The notes: generated by a model not told the origin, from the letters alone. A stretch of DNA of 12,695 nucleotides from Acidobacteriota bacterium (GCA_013694845.1 JACDBQ010000736.1:1-12695); one strand, 5' to 3'; positions 1 through 5,891 are shown, counted from the stretch's first letter. Translations and numbers: made by a program.

Positions 1-2
1 CC

Positions 3-512
3 CCGGTCAGCGAGGGCAAACCGCTCGGAGGCACGTGCATGACGTCCGCCGGTGCGGGCACCGCGGGCGCGTGTGACACCTGCCACTTCTCCGCTGACCA
101 GATGTCGTTCCTTCGCGATGAAACGAAGAAGCGCGGCTTCAACACCAGCGACGGCGTCCACATGGGCCCGTGCGAGATCCATCGCAAGCACGCGCACACC
201 ATCGGCCCCGACGGCGACATCTACGCCTGCCCCGGCTTCACCGGGGACAAGAAGATGGCGACCGGACATATCGATGGTTCGGCGAGCGCGTTCCGCTCCA
301 TCGCGGCGCAGCGATTCGACCAGCTGGCGGCGTGGAAGGAGTGCCAGGACTGCGCCTTTATCCCCGTGTGCGCGGGCGGCTGCACCGTGGCTTCGCACGC
401 CGAATCGGGGGACATGAATGCCCCCAACTGTCACAAGAAAAGCTTCGAAGCCGGCGTCGTGTCCATGGCCCTCGACGCCGCCGCCACGCTCCACACCGAG
501 CTGGTGAACTGA
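3..512 (+). CDS. Radical SAM/SPASM peptide maturase, C-terminal part (5' end outside window)
   Basis: The reading frame is open from base 3 and the radical SAM core would lie upstream of the window, so this is the 3' end of a larger gene; the ATG at 39 is probably internal. The visible part is a SPASM domain, which binds auxiliary Fe-S clusters in enzymes that modify ribosomal peptides. Its pattern is complete. Numbering from the ATG at 39, C45-x13-G-x4-C64 fits the CX9-15GX4C motif, C102-x2-C105-x5-C111-x3-C115 fits CX2CX5CX3C, and a final cysteine is C131 (GDMNAPNC). A further CxxC (C12, C15) precedes the domain. The gene is followed after 52 bp by a tiny gene with its own ribosome binding site, the usual layout of maturase and substrate. 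SPASM membership is seen directly; the peptide-maturase role is inferred from family and neighbour. An anaerobic sulfatase-maturase-like role is less likely with no sulfatase nearby. Confidence 0.88.
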   Translation, partial: PVSEGKPLGGTCMTSAGAGTAGACDTCHFSADQMSFLRDETKKRGFNTSDGVHMGPCEIHRKHAHTIGPDGDIYACPGFTGDKKMATGHIDGSASAFRSIAAQRFDQLAAWKECQDCAFIPVCAGGCTVASHAESGDMNAPNCHKKSFEAGVVSMALDAAATLHTELVN

Positions 513-552
513 CGGGCACTCGAGGCTCGAATCCCCGTTAACCGCAACTCTC

Positions 553-559
553 AGGAGAG
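553..559 (+). promoter_or_regulatory. Ribosome binding site of the 32-codon peptide gene
   Basis: AGGAGAG lies five bases before the ATG at 565. It is one of the best Shine-Dalgarno matches in the window and supports translation of the very short downstream frame. Confidence 0.7.
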
Positions 560-564
560 TAATC

Positions 565-663
565 ATGAAAATCACGGTGATCAAGAAGGCCGAAGTGAAA
601 AAGGCTCCGGCGAGCGCCTGCCCGTGGGTCGTGGAAGCGATGTTGGACTCGACCCGAAAGTAG
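565..663 (+). CDS. Putative RiPP precursor peptide (32 aa)
   Basis: A short frame runs from ATG 565 to TAG 661-663 and encodes 32 residues. It starts MKITVIKKAEVKKAP, a lysine-rich leader-like segment. It continues through A16-S-A-C19-P-W-V-V-E-A-M26 to the C-terminal LDSTRK. It has a single cysteine (C19) and a single tryptophan (W21). A strong AGGAG sits just upstream, and the gene directly follows a SPASM-type radical SAM gene, so it is most simply that enzyme's substrate. Possible modifications are a thioether from C19 or a carbon-carbon cyclophane at W21; the sequence does not decide. There is no double-glycine cleavage site and no dedicated protease or exporter in view. I do not recognise the peptide family by name. 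Placement and ribosome binding site are seen; the role as precursor is inferred. Confidence 0.72.
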   Translation: MKITVIKKAEVKKAPASACPWVVEAMLDSTRK

Positions 664-668
664 TGGGT

Positions 669-683
669 AGGGCGAAGAGCCCT
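669..683 (+). terminator. Small hairpin after the peptide gene (attenuator candidate)
   Basis: AGGGC (669-673), loop GAAGA and GCCCT (679-683) form a five-base-pair stem six bases after the peptide stop codon. It is followed by TTCATAAT rather than a clean T-run, so full termination is doubtful. Partial attenuation could keep peptide transcripts above those of the downstream genes. This is an inference from structure only. Confidence 0.3.
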
Positions 684-696
684 TCATAATGGGGGG

Positions 697-726
697 CAGC
701 CGCTGAGCCGCTTGGCTTGGCGGCTG
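697..726 (+). other. Inverted repeat with two competing 5' arms, leader of the binding-protein gene
   Basis: CAGCCGC (697-703) is the perfect complement of GCGGCTG (720-726). A second segment, AGCCGC (706-711), can pair with GCGGCT (720-725). Two 5' arms thus compete for one 3' arm just before the ATG at 739. The TTG at 712 lies inside the loop. Confidence 0.35.
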
Positions 727-738
727 ACCGGCCCCTTT

Positions 739-2265
739 ATGAGATCGACCGAATCAGTTCCGGCACGCACGCAGGTCCGGGCATGGGTGTCCCTCGTGCT
801 CCTGACGACCACAGCCGCTTGTGGCGGCGGGGCGATTCAGACACAAGAGGCGCCAGCCTTGCGCATCGGCTTTGGGATGGGCCCCTCCGCCCGGGCGAGC
901 GGCGTCAAAACGCTGACCGATATGGTCAGCTCGGAACCGCTGGTTGCCCATGACTGGAATGGCCGCCCCGGTCCGGGATTGGCCGCATCGTGGAAGTGGG
1001 AGGCCGACCGCACCGCGGTGCAGCTGCACTTGAAGTCGGGGGTGCGGATGCACGACGGCAGCCTGATGACAGCCCGATCGGTTGCTACGTTTCTCGAAAA
1101 GCACAGGGCGAGCGGCAGACTTGGCTTCAGGTACATCACCGCCATCGTCGCGTCAGATCCGTCGACCGTGTTGATTCGCCTGTCCCAGCCAGATGCCTTT
1201 CTCCTTCCAGAGCTGGGCGACCTGCAGATCGCCCACCCGGACTTCCCGGACATCGCGACCGGCCCTTTCATGGTGGTCAGCCGCGCACCGATCGCTGAAG
1301 CGCGCCGATTCGAGGCATACCACGGCGGGCGCTCGGCGTTGAGCGGTGTGCAGATCGTCACCTACAACACCCACCGCGCCGCCTGGGCGGCACTCATGCG
1401 TGGGGAGGTCGATGTCGTCCAGGAGGTGACCCGCGACTCCGTGGAGTTCATGGAAGGCAGTTCGAACGTAAAGACCTACTCATCCATTCAGCCGTTCTAC
1501 GTCTACCTGGCCTTCAATCAACGGCATCATGCGATGCGAGTGGTCGACGTTCGCCGAGCCCTGAGTGAGGCGTTGGACCGGCAGGACATCATCGAACGGG
1601 CGATGCGAGGGCACGGCCGCGTGGCCGAGGGGCCGATCTGGCCGTTTCACTGGGCCTATCCTGCTCGTCCTGTGCGCTACGCCCACGACCCGGAACACGC
1701 GAGGATGTTGCTCGACGGCGCGGGGTTTCGACTGCCTCCTGCAAGCAGGGAGGGGCTTCGTCTGTCGCGTTTTTCGTTCAAATGCCTGGTCTGGAGCGAA
1801 GATCCCCAGTACGAGCGAATCGCACTGATGGTGCAGCGGCAACTGTTCGATATCGGGGTCGATATGGAGATCGAGCTGGTGCCGCTTGACGCATTCATAA
1901 AACGGGCGAAAGACGGAAATTTCGACGCCTACCTGATGCAGACGAACGCCAGCCGATCACTCGACTTCACGTACCGGTTCTGGCGAACCTCGGGCCCGGA
2001 AAACGCCGCCGCTCAGAACTCGGGGTATCGCGGGGCCGACGAGCTCCTGGACGCAGTGCGGCGCAGCACGTCCGACGACCAGATGCGATCGTGTCTCGCG
2101 GCACTCGCGCAGCGATTTTATGATGATGCCCCGGCGGCGTTCATTGCCTGGACCGAAGTGACGCGCGCAGTCGCCGCCCGATTCAGTGTCGGTGAGAGCA
2201 CGACCCACGATCCTTTCAGCAACATCTGGCAATGGCAGCCAGCCGACAGGCCGGCTGACAAATGA
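739..2265 (+). CDS. Lipoprotein extracellular solute-binding protein, family 5 (Dpp/Opp-like)
   Basis: The product resembles peptide/nickel-type substrate-binding proteins (SBP_bac_5). I chose ATG 739 because it gives a compact lipoprotein signal peptide: arginines, then a hydrophobic VSLVLL segment, then the lipobox TAAC with the lipidated cysteine at residue 28. An in-frame TTG at 712 would add nine residues, and neither start has a good ribosome binding site. The sequence MHDGSLMTARSV (about residues 104-115) corresponds to the family's FHDG-x-x-hT-A-x-D-V segment. Length, about 508 residues, is normal for the family. No permease or ATPase gene follows; instead the stop codon overlaps the start of a histidine kinase gene (ATGA), so the two are probably translationally coupled. 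That suggests ligand sensing rather than, or besides, import. The ligand is unknown; a peptide, perhaps the upstream modified one, is an inference. The protein would sit on the outer face of the inner membrane or in the periplasm. Confidence 0.85.
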   Translation: MRSTESVPARTQVRAWVSLVLLTTTAACGGGAIQTQEAPALRIGFGMGPSARASGVKTLTDMVSSEPLVAHDWNGRPGPGLAASWKWEADRTAVQLHLKSGVRMHDGSLMTARSVATFLEKHRASGRLGFRYITAIVASDPSTVLIRLSQPDAFLLPELGDLQIAHPDFPDIATGPFMVVSRAPIAEARRFEAYHGGRSALSGVQIVTYNTHRAAWAALMRGEVDVVQEVTRDSVEFMEGSSNVKTYSSIQPFYVYLAFNQRHHAMRVVDVRRALSEALDRQDIIERAMRGHGRVAEGPIWPFHWAYPARPVRYAHDPEHARMLLDGAGFRLPPASREGLRLSRFSFKCLVWSEDPQYERIALMVQRQLFDIGVDMEIELVPLDAFIKRAKDGNFDAYLMQTNASRSLDFTYRFWRTSGPENAAAQNSGYRGADELLDAVRRSTSDDQMRSCLAALAQRFYDDAPAAFIAWTEVTRAVAARFSVGESTTHDPFSNIWQWQPADRPADK

Positions 2266-4004
2266 GGGGCATCCGGGCACGATTCGCCGCTTTTGTGGCG
2301 GCGGCAGCGGTCGCCCCGCTGCTGTTGTACGGCTTCGTGTCGGTGAGATCTCTGCGACACGGGACCGAGCAATCGCTGGCGGCAGGACACCTGGCCGTTG
2401 CCGACCAGGTTGCCGAACGCTTTCAGGAGTATTTCAACAGCAATCAGCGCGTCTTGAGCTCGGTCGGCAGTCAGCTCCTGGGTACCCAGCTCGCCGACTG
2501 GCAGCGGCGACGGATCCTTCTCAACCACGAACAGGATTTCCCCGAGCTCCGGGAGATCACGCTCTACGATGATTCCGGCCGACCGGTGGTCTCAACTGGG
2601 GCGACGCCGCCGGCCTTCGCCGTCCCCCCTTCGGACGCCGGCACGCCGAGCACCTTTCTCGTCGGTCTGGTGCAAGTTGATCGAGATCTGCTGCCCACGA
2701 CGCACATCGCGGTGCGGTTACGCGGAACCCGGAGCGGCTGGTTGGTGGCTGAAATCGTGCTCGAGGAGCTGTGGCGGGTCGTGGATGGCATCCGGATGGG
2801 CCAACGAGGCTTCGCGATGCTCATCGACGAGAAGGGGCGATTCATCGCGCACGGGGACCCTGACCTGAAGTCACTCGTCGCGAATCGCTCGATGGCGTCC
2901 CAGGATGAACGCCAGCTGGCCGCCTACATGGCCGCGCCCAACAGGGTCAAGCTGCCACGGGTGGACGTCGCCGCGGGCCGGATGGTAGCCGTCGCGAGCC
3001 GCGTGGGCGTTCCGGACTGGACGGTCATCATCGAACAGCCCGAGGATGAGGCGCTCGCGGTCGCCTACCGTTTGGAACGCCAGCTCTATCTCGTGATCGG
3101 CATCGCGCTGCTCGCGACGATTGCCGCCGGCTCCTGGTGGGGTCACTCCTTCATCCGCCGGATCTTCGCGCTCACGAAAGTCACCGACGCACTGGCTGCC
3201 GGGCAGATGAACGCGCGTGTCGCGCTCACCGGCCGGGACGAAATCGCGCAACTGGGCACCCAGTTCAACGCGATGGCCGACCGACTCGTTCAACTGCAGG
3301 AGGAAATCCGCAAGCAGGAGCGGCAGGTCATGTTCGGCCGGATCGCGGCCGGCCTGGTGCACGATCTCTCCCATCCGATCCAGACGATCGGCAACAGCTG
3401 CAAGTTGATCCAGCGGATTTTCGACGACGCGGAGTACCGGGCGACATTCAGGCAGACCGTCGAGCGGGAGCTCGCGACCGTCAAACGGGTGCTGGAAGAC
3501 CTGCGCAACATCGCGCGGCCCATGCCGCTCGAACGCTTCCCCATAGACCTCAACGCCGCGCTTGCCGAAGCGGTCGAGACCCTCGCGCCACAGGCGGAGA
3601 TGGCCGGGCTGGCCCTCCGCTCGGAACTCTCGCGCGAGCCCGCGTACATCGAGGCGGACCTGTTCGCGATGGGCCGCGTCCACCGCAACCTGATCCTCAA
3701 CGCGATCCAGGCCACGGCGCCCGGAGGTCTGGTGGTGGTGACGAGCGAACTGGATGCCGGGCGCGTGATCGTCAAGGTTCACGACACAGGTTCTGGGATT
3801 CCGCCGGAACGGCTGCAGGCGATCTTCGAGGACTTCGTCACCACCAAGCGGCGCGGGCTGGGTCTGGGCCTTGCGATATCCAGCAAGATCGTGGAACAGC
3901 TCGGCGGGCGGATTCGGGTCGCCAGCGAAGTGGGCAGAGGGACGACTTTCGTGCTCGATTTCCCGCGTTCGGCCGCCCCGCCGATGGCGCTGATCGCGGG
4001 ATGA
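2262..4004 (+). CDS. Membrane sensor histidine kinase (Cache-like sensor, HAMP, HisKA, HATPase)
   Basis: This 580-residue protein has a transmembrane helix near residues 9-28. An extracytoplasmic region (about 32-270) has a Cache-like stretch around GQRGFAMLIDEKGRFIAHG (180-198). A second helix lies near 275-293, followed by HAMP (about 297-345; RDEIAQLGTQFNAMADRL). The phosphoacceptor box is LVHDLSHPI with H367. The ATP-binding domain shows the N box (NLILNAIQA, ending N480 and beyond), the G1 box DTGSGIP (508-514), FEDFVTTK (522-529) and the G2 box GLGLGLAIS (532-540). All key kinase residues are present. There is no receiver domain and no response regulator in the window, so its partner is elsewhere. 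The ATG overlaps the TGA of the upstream binding-protein gene, indicating coupled expression. The likely role is to relay binding of a ligand, direct or via the lipoprotein, to a distant regulator. Kinase identity is firm; the signal is not known. Confidence 0.92.
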   Translation: MRGIRARFAAFVAAAAVAPLLLYGFVSVRSLRHGTEQSLAAGHLAVADQVAERFQEYFNSNQRVLSSVGSQLLGTQLADWQRRRILLNHEQDFPELREITLYDDSGRPVVSTGATPPAFAVPPSDAGTPSTFLVGLVQVDRDLLPTTHIAVRLRGTRSGWLVAEIVLEELWRVVDGIRMGQRGFAMLIDEKGRFIAHGDPDLKSLVANRSMASQDERQLAAYMAAPNRVKLPRVDVAAGRMVAVASRVGVPDWTVIIEQPEDEALAVAYRLERQLYLVIGIALLATIAAGSWWGHSFIRRIFALTKVTDALAAGQMNARVALTGRDEIAQLGTQFNAMADRLVQLQEEIRKQERQVMFGRIAAGLVHDLSHPIQTIGNSCKLIQRIFDDAEYRATFRQTVERELATVKRVLEDLRNIARPMPLERFPIDLNAALAEAVETLAPQAEMAGLALRSELSREPAYIEADLFAMGRVHRNLILNAIQATAPGGLVVVTSELDAGRVIVKVHDTGSGIPPERLQAIFEDFVTTKRRGLGLGLAISSKIVEQLGGRIRVASEVGRGTTFVLDFPRSAAPPMALIAG

Positions 4005-4067
4005 CGCACGTGCGATGGGCGACGTACGATGTGCGACGTGCGATGTGCGACGTGCGACGTGCGACGT
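4005..4067 (+). repeat. Heptanucleotide tandem array, unit GCGACGT (9 copies)
   Basis: Nine uninterrupted seven-base units begin at the base after the kinase stop codon. Five match GCGACGT exactly (4019, 4033, 4047, 4054, 4061); the others differ at one or two positions (for example GCGATGT at 4040). Copies near the 3' end are the most uniform. The first ten bases, CGCACGTGCG (4005-4014), are a perfect palindrome. Function unknown. Confidence 0.88.
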
Positions 4068-4093
4068 GCAGACGGACGAGCAGCGTTCACCGC

Positions 4094-4120
4094 GAAGTTC
4101 GACTCCGGAGTCCGGACTTC
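4094..4120. repeat. Imperfect inverted repeat with a 12-bp palindromic core
   Basis: GACTCCGGAGTC (4101-4112) is a perfect palindrome. Flanking GAAGTTC and GGACTTC extend the pairing with a small bulge. It lies between two heptad arrays and downstream of the kinase gene. It could fold in RNA as a terminator-like stem, but no T-run follows. TCCGGAG/TCCGGAC within it is itself a pair of seven-base units, so it may be decayed array sequence. Confidence 0.4.
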
Positions 4121-4138
4121 TGCGTGCGAGCTTTCCAG

Positions 4139-4173
4139 GTTCTGAGTTTTGAGTTCTACGTTCTAAGTTCTGA
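4139..4173 (+). repeat. Heptanucleotide tandem array, unit GTTCTGA (5 copies)
   Basis: Five seven-base units, GTTCTGA, GTTTTGA, GTTCTAC, GTTCTAA and GTTCTGA, lie end to end. The tract is AT-rich against a GC-rich background and ends 21 bases before the next ATG. It may contribute to the leader or promoter of the 77-aa gene, but that is not shown. Confidence 0.75.
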
Positions 4174-4194
4174 ATTTCTTTGGGGGGGCTTGAG

Positions 4195-4428
4195 ATGTTC
4201 TTGAAGCTGGTGAAGGTGGATCAGATCGAAGTCGACGGCCGCAGCTATTCCCTGCGATATTACGAGCGACGCACGGGCCGCGGCGGGCGTCGCTACAGCT
4301 GTGAGGTGGTGCTCGGCGCATCCGACAGGATCATCATCGACGACGACACGTTGCCGAGCCTCGAGTCACGGGTTGAACGGCTCGCCCCGGCGACCGTCTA
4401 CAGCCGCCTGCTCTCGGCCGCGTCGTGA
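4195..4428 (+). CDS. Hypothetical protein, 77 aa
   Basis: I do not recognise this protein. ATG 4195 is preceded by a run of seven G (4182-4188) at ribosome-binding distance and is better than the in-frame TTG at 4180. The product begins MFLKLVKVDQIEVDGRSYSL. It alternates hydrophobic and charged residues in a likely beta-rich first half, has an arginine/glycine patch (RRTGRGGRRYS, about residues 25-35), an acidic IIIDDD stretch (about 46-51) and a probably helical C-terminus. There is one cysteine, no signal peptide and no membrane segment. It stands between a repeat region and a convergent HU gene and is not clearly in an operon with either neighbour. Coding is supported by the start context and GC-rich codon use typical of the neighbouring genes; function is unknown. 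Confidence 0.6.
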   Translation: MFLKLVKVDQIEVDGRSYSLRYYERRTGRGGRRYSCEVVLGASDRIIIDDDTLPSLESRVERLAPATVYSRLLSAAS

Positions 4429-4443
4429 CCCGCCGGCGTACCG

Positions 4444-4487
4444 AAAAACGGACTACACGGATCCACGCGAATCCGGGTAATCCGTTT
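4444..4487 (-). terminator. Hairpin between convergent genes, probable terminator of the HU gene
   Basis: AAACGGACTACACGGAT (4446-4462) and ATCCGGGTAATCCGTTT (4471-4487) pair over 17 positions with two mismatches and an eight-base loop. On the minus strand the stem ends in TTTTT (4448-4444), as in an intrinsic terminator for the HU transcript. On the plus strand it could also stop transcription from the 77-aa gene, although the T-run there is only three bases. Confidence 0.6.
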
Positions 4488-4512
4488 GACGTCCGTCGTC
4501 GCAACGGCCGCG

Positions 4513-4812
4513 TTACTTCTTCGGAAGAACCGTGTCTTTCAGCTGCTTCGCGATCCGCGCCTTGACAACGGTCTTCGCCGCGATCTTGATCTGTTCGCCA
4601 GTGGCGGGATTGCGACCCATGCGCGCCTTCCGCTTCTGCACGACGAGCTTTACCATCCCGGGAATCACGAACTCGCCCGACCGCTTCAGCTCCTTCTCGG
4701 CGAGCGTGTTCAACTCGTCAAAGAACTCCCGCGCCTGTGTCCGCTTCATCTCGAAGCGATCCGCGAAATGCGAGAACAATTCCGACTTGCCCATTCTGCG
4801 GGCCTCTGCCAT
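4513..4812 (-). CDS. HU/IHF-family histone-like DNA-binding protein
   Basis: The 99-residue product matches the bacterial HU/IHF fold. An N-terminal helical half (MGKSELFSHFADRF onward) is followed by the characteristic core GEFVIPGMVKLVV and the arm RKARMGRNPATGEQIKI, including the proline that intercalates into DNA in HU proteins. The C-terminus is AKTVVKARIAKQLKDTVLPKK-like and basic. It has about nine residues more than a minimal HU, split between a six-residue N-terminal extension before the second methionine and a short tail. The start at 4812 is supported by AAGGGG (4826-4821, minus strand) eight bases upstream. It is transcribed alone, divergently from queF. The role is DNA bending and nucleoid organisation. 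HU and IHF subunits cannot be told apart here, so no symbol is given. Confidence 0.93.
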   Translation of the reverse strand: MAEARRMGKSELFSHFADRFEMKRTQAREFFDELNTLAEKELKRSGEFVIPGMVKLVVQKRKARMGRNPATGEQIKIAAKTVVKARIAKQLKDTVLPKK

Positions 4813-4905
4813 GTGCTATTCCCCTTGCTAGAGCGCGCTTAATCATCCCGCATAACGGCCGCGCGCGCGATCGGCGGCTGCGGAGAAAAGAGACAACGTT
4901 CTGAT

Positions 4906-4929
4906 CGGCGGAGCCCCTGCACTCCGCCG
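4906..4929. other. Eight-base-pair perfect hairpin in the HU/queF divergent region
   Basis: CGGCGGAG (4906-4913) and CTCCGCCG (4922-4929) are exact complements separated by eight bases. The site lies in the 252-bp gap between the HU start (4812) and the queF start (5065). It could be an operator-like dyad or an RNA stem in a long HU leader; nothing else in the gap distinguishes these. Confidence 0.35.
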
Positions 4930-5048
4930 CCGGGCAGTTGCCGGCTCCGTTCCGGTCTGCTCTGGTTGAAGTCAGCCGGTATCCTATCGCTGTCCTTTTT
5001 GCGGTGTCAATCACGGGCGGCGCGGAAACCCAGCAAAATCGGCCTGAA

Positions 5049-5057
5049 TGCTACAAT
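5049..5057 (+). promoter_or_regulatory. Extended -10 promoter of queF
   Basis: TGCTACAAT reads as an extended -10 element (TGn followed by a TATAAT-like hexamer with one mismatch). Transcription would start about seven bases later, essentially at the queF ATG (5065), predicting a leaderless mRNA. No convincing -35 is seen 17 bases upstream, which extended -10 promoters can tolerate. No ribosome binding site precedes the ATG. Confidence 0.5.
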
Positions 5058-5064
5058 TTTTCGC

Positions 5065-5415
5065 ATGGCCCCTACCACGCTGGAGACCTTTCCCAATCCG
5101 CGCCCTGGCCGTGAGTACCAGATCGAGATCCGCTGCCCGGAGTTCACCTCCGTCTGTCCCAAGACCGGCCTGCCCGATTTCGGGGAGATCCAGATCAACT
5201 ACGTGCCTGGCGAATTGTGCCTCGAGCTGAAAGCCCTCAAGTACTACATGGTCGAGTTCCGTAACCAGGGGATCTTCTACGAAGCGGTGACCAACCAGAT
5301 CCTCGATGACCTGGTGGCCGCCTGCAAGCCACGTCGGATGACGGTCACGGGAAACTTTTCGGTAAGGGGGGGCATTTCGACGTCGGTCACCGCAGAGTAT
5401 GAATCAGACCGCTGA
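5065..5415 (+). CDS. queF: NADPH-dependent 7-cyano-7-deazaguanine (preQ0) reductase QueF, short type
   Basis: QueF reduces preQ0 to preQ1 in queuosine tRNA-modification synthesis, in the cytoplasm. From ATG 5065 the product has 116 residues, the size range of the single-domain (YkvM-like) type. The nucleophile C31 lies in FTSVCPKTGLPDFG, with the catalytic aspartate D38. The QueF motif appears as LELKALKYY (53-61). FRNQGIFYEAVTNQILDDL (65-83) carries the substrate-binding glutamate E73; the position before it is tyrosine, where the Bacillus subtilis enzyme has histidine. The frame stays open upstream to a TTG at 4966, but that would add 33 residues unlike the family, so ATG 5065 is chosen. 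The last 17 bases overlap the Smr gene. No other queuosine genes are in the window. Confidence 0.95.
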   Translation: MAPTTLETFPNPRPGREYQIEIRCPEFTSVCPKTGLPDFGEIQINYVPGELCLELKALKYYMVEFRNQGIFYEAVTNQILDDLVAACKPRRMTVTGNFSVRGGISTSVTAEYESDR

Positions 5416-5686
5416 GCCAGGCGAGCCGCACCGCGTGCCGATCGAGCAGGAGCTCGACCTCCACGCCTTCGCGCCGGCAGATATTTCGTCGGTGGTGGAC
5501 GAGTACATCAGCGAGGCGCACGCCGCGGGGCTCCGCGAAGTGCGCCTGGTGCACGGTCGAGGCCGGGGCGTGCAGCGCGGCATCGTGCAACAGGCCCTCG
5601 ACCGGCATCCCCTCGTGGCGAGCTTCGCCGATGATACGCGCGCGCACCTCGGCGCCACGATCGCTCGACTGACGGACGGCGCCTAG
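5399..5686 (+). CDS. Small stand-alone Smr-domain protein
   Basis: The 95-residue product is nearly all Smr domain. It has the LDLH motif (19-22), a helix DEYISEAHAAGLREVRLVHG, the HGRGRG loop (52-57), a following helix (GIVQQALDRHP) and a terminal LGATIARL strand (84-91). Smr domains, known from the MutS2 C-terminus and from free-standing proteins, bind nucleic acids and some cut DNA or RNA; a free domain of this size is common. The gene starts within queF (17-bp overlap, different frame), so the two are co-transcribed and probably translationally coupled. This may link it loosely to tRNA or ribosome biology, but that is inference. Specific substrate unknown. Confidence 0.88.
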   Translation: MNQTAEPGEPHRVPIEQELDLHAFAPADISSVVDEYISEAHAAGLREVRLVHGRGRGVQRGIVQQALDRHPLVASFADDTRAHLGATIARLTDGA

Positions 5687-5767
5687 ACGAAGTGGACCGG
5701 GATCACTGGCGGCCGCTGTCGCCAACCACCGGAACCCAGGGAACACAGAGACTCAAGTTGTGAATCC

Positions 5768-5785
5768 CGGGCAGGGCTCTGCCCG
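5768..5785. terminator. Hairpin in the convergent gap after the Smr gene
   Basis: CGGGCAG (5768-5774) and CTGCCCG (5779-5785) form a seven-base-pair GC-rich stem with a four-base loop. It lies between convergent genes ending at 5686 (plus) and 5892 (minus). No T-run adjoins it on either strand. I see nothing else in 5687-5891. Confidence 0.35.
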
Positions 5786-5891
5786 AGGCGCACCGCGGCG
5801 TCTCGATAGTCGAATCGTCCGCGGCTCGGTGGTGAGAAGAGAATCCCAGGCACCGGTGGTGGCGGGACTGCGGGCAGGGATGCCGGCGAAC

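Noticed and set aside
524..536. GGCTCGAATCCCC resembling a tRNA T-loop (possible tRNA fragment or attachment site)
   Set aside because: No acceptor, D or anticodon arms fit around it; upstream sequence is coding for the SPASM protein and no integrase is nearby.
712..738. TTG 712 as start of the binding-protein gene
   Set aside because: It adds nine residues ahead of a signal peptide that is complete from ATG 739, and has no better ribosome binding site.
2871..3782. Minus-strand open frame of 303 codons opposite the histidine kinase
   Set aside because: Shadow of the kinase gene: composition is biased and no motif is seen, whereas the plus strand encodes all kinase boxes.
4813..5064. preQ1 riboswitch upstream of queF
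   Set aside because: The predicted promoter lies directly before the ATG, leaving no leader for a riboswitch, and no convincing preQ1 aptamer pseudoknot was found.
4966..5064. TTG 4966 as start of queF
   Set aside because: The extra 33 residues do not resemble QueF and the frame would cross the predicted promoter.
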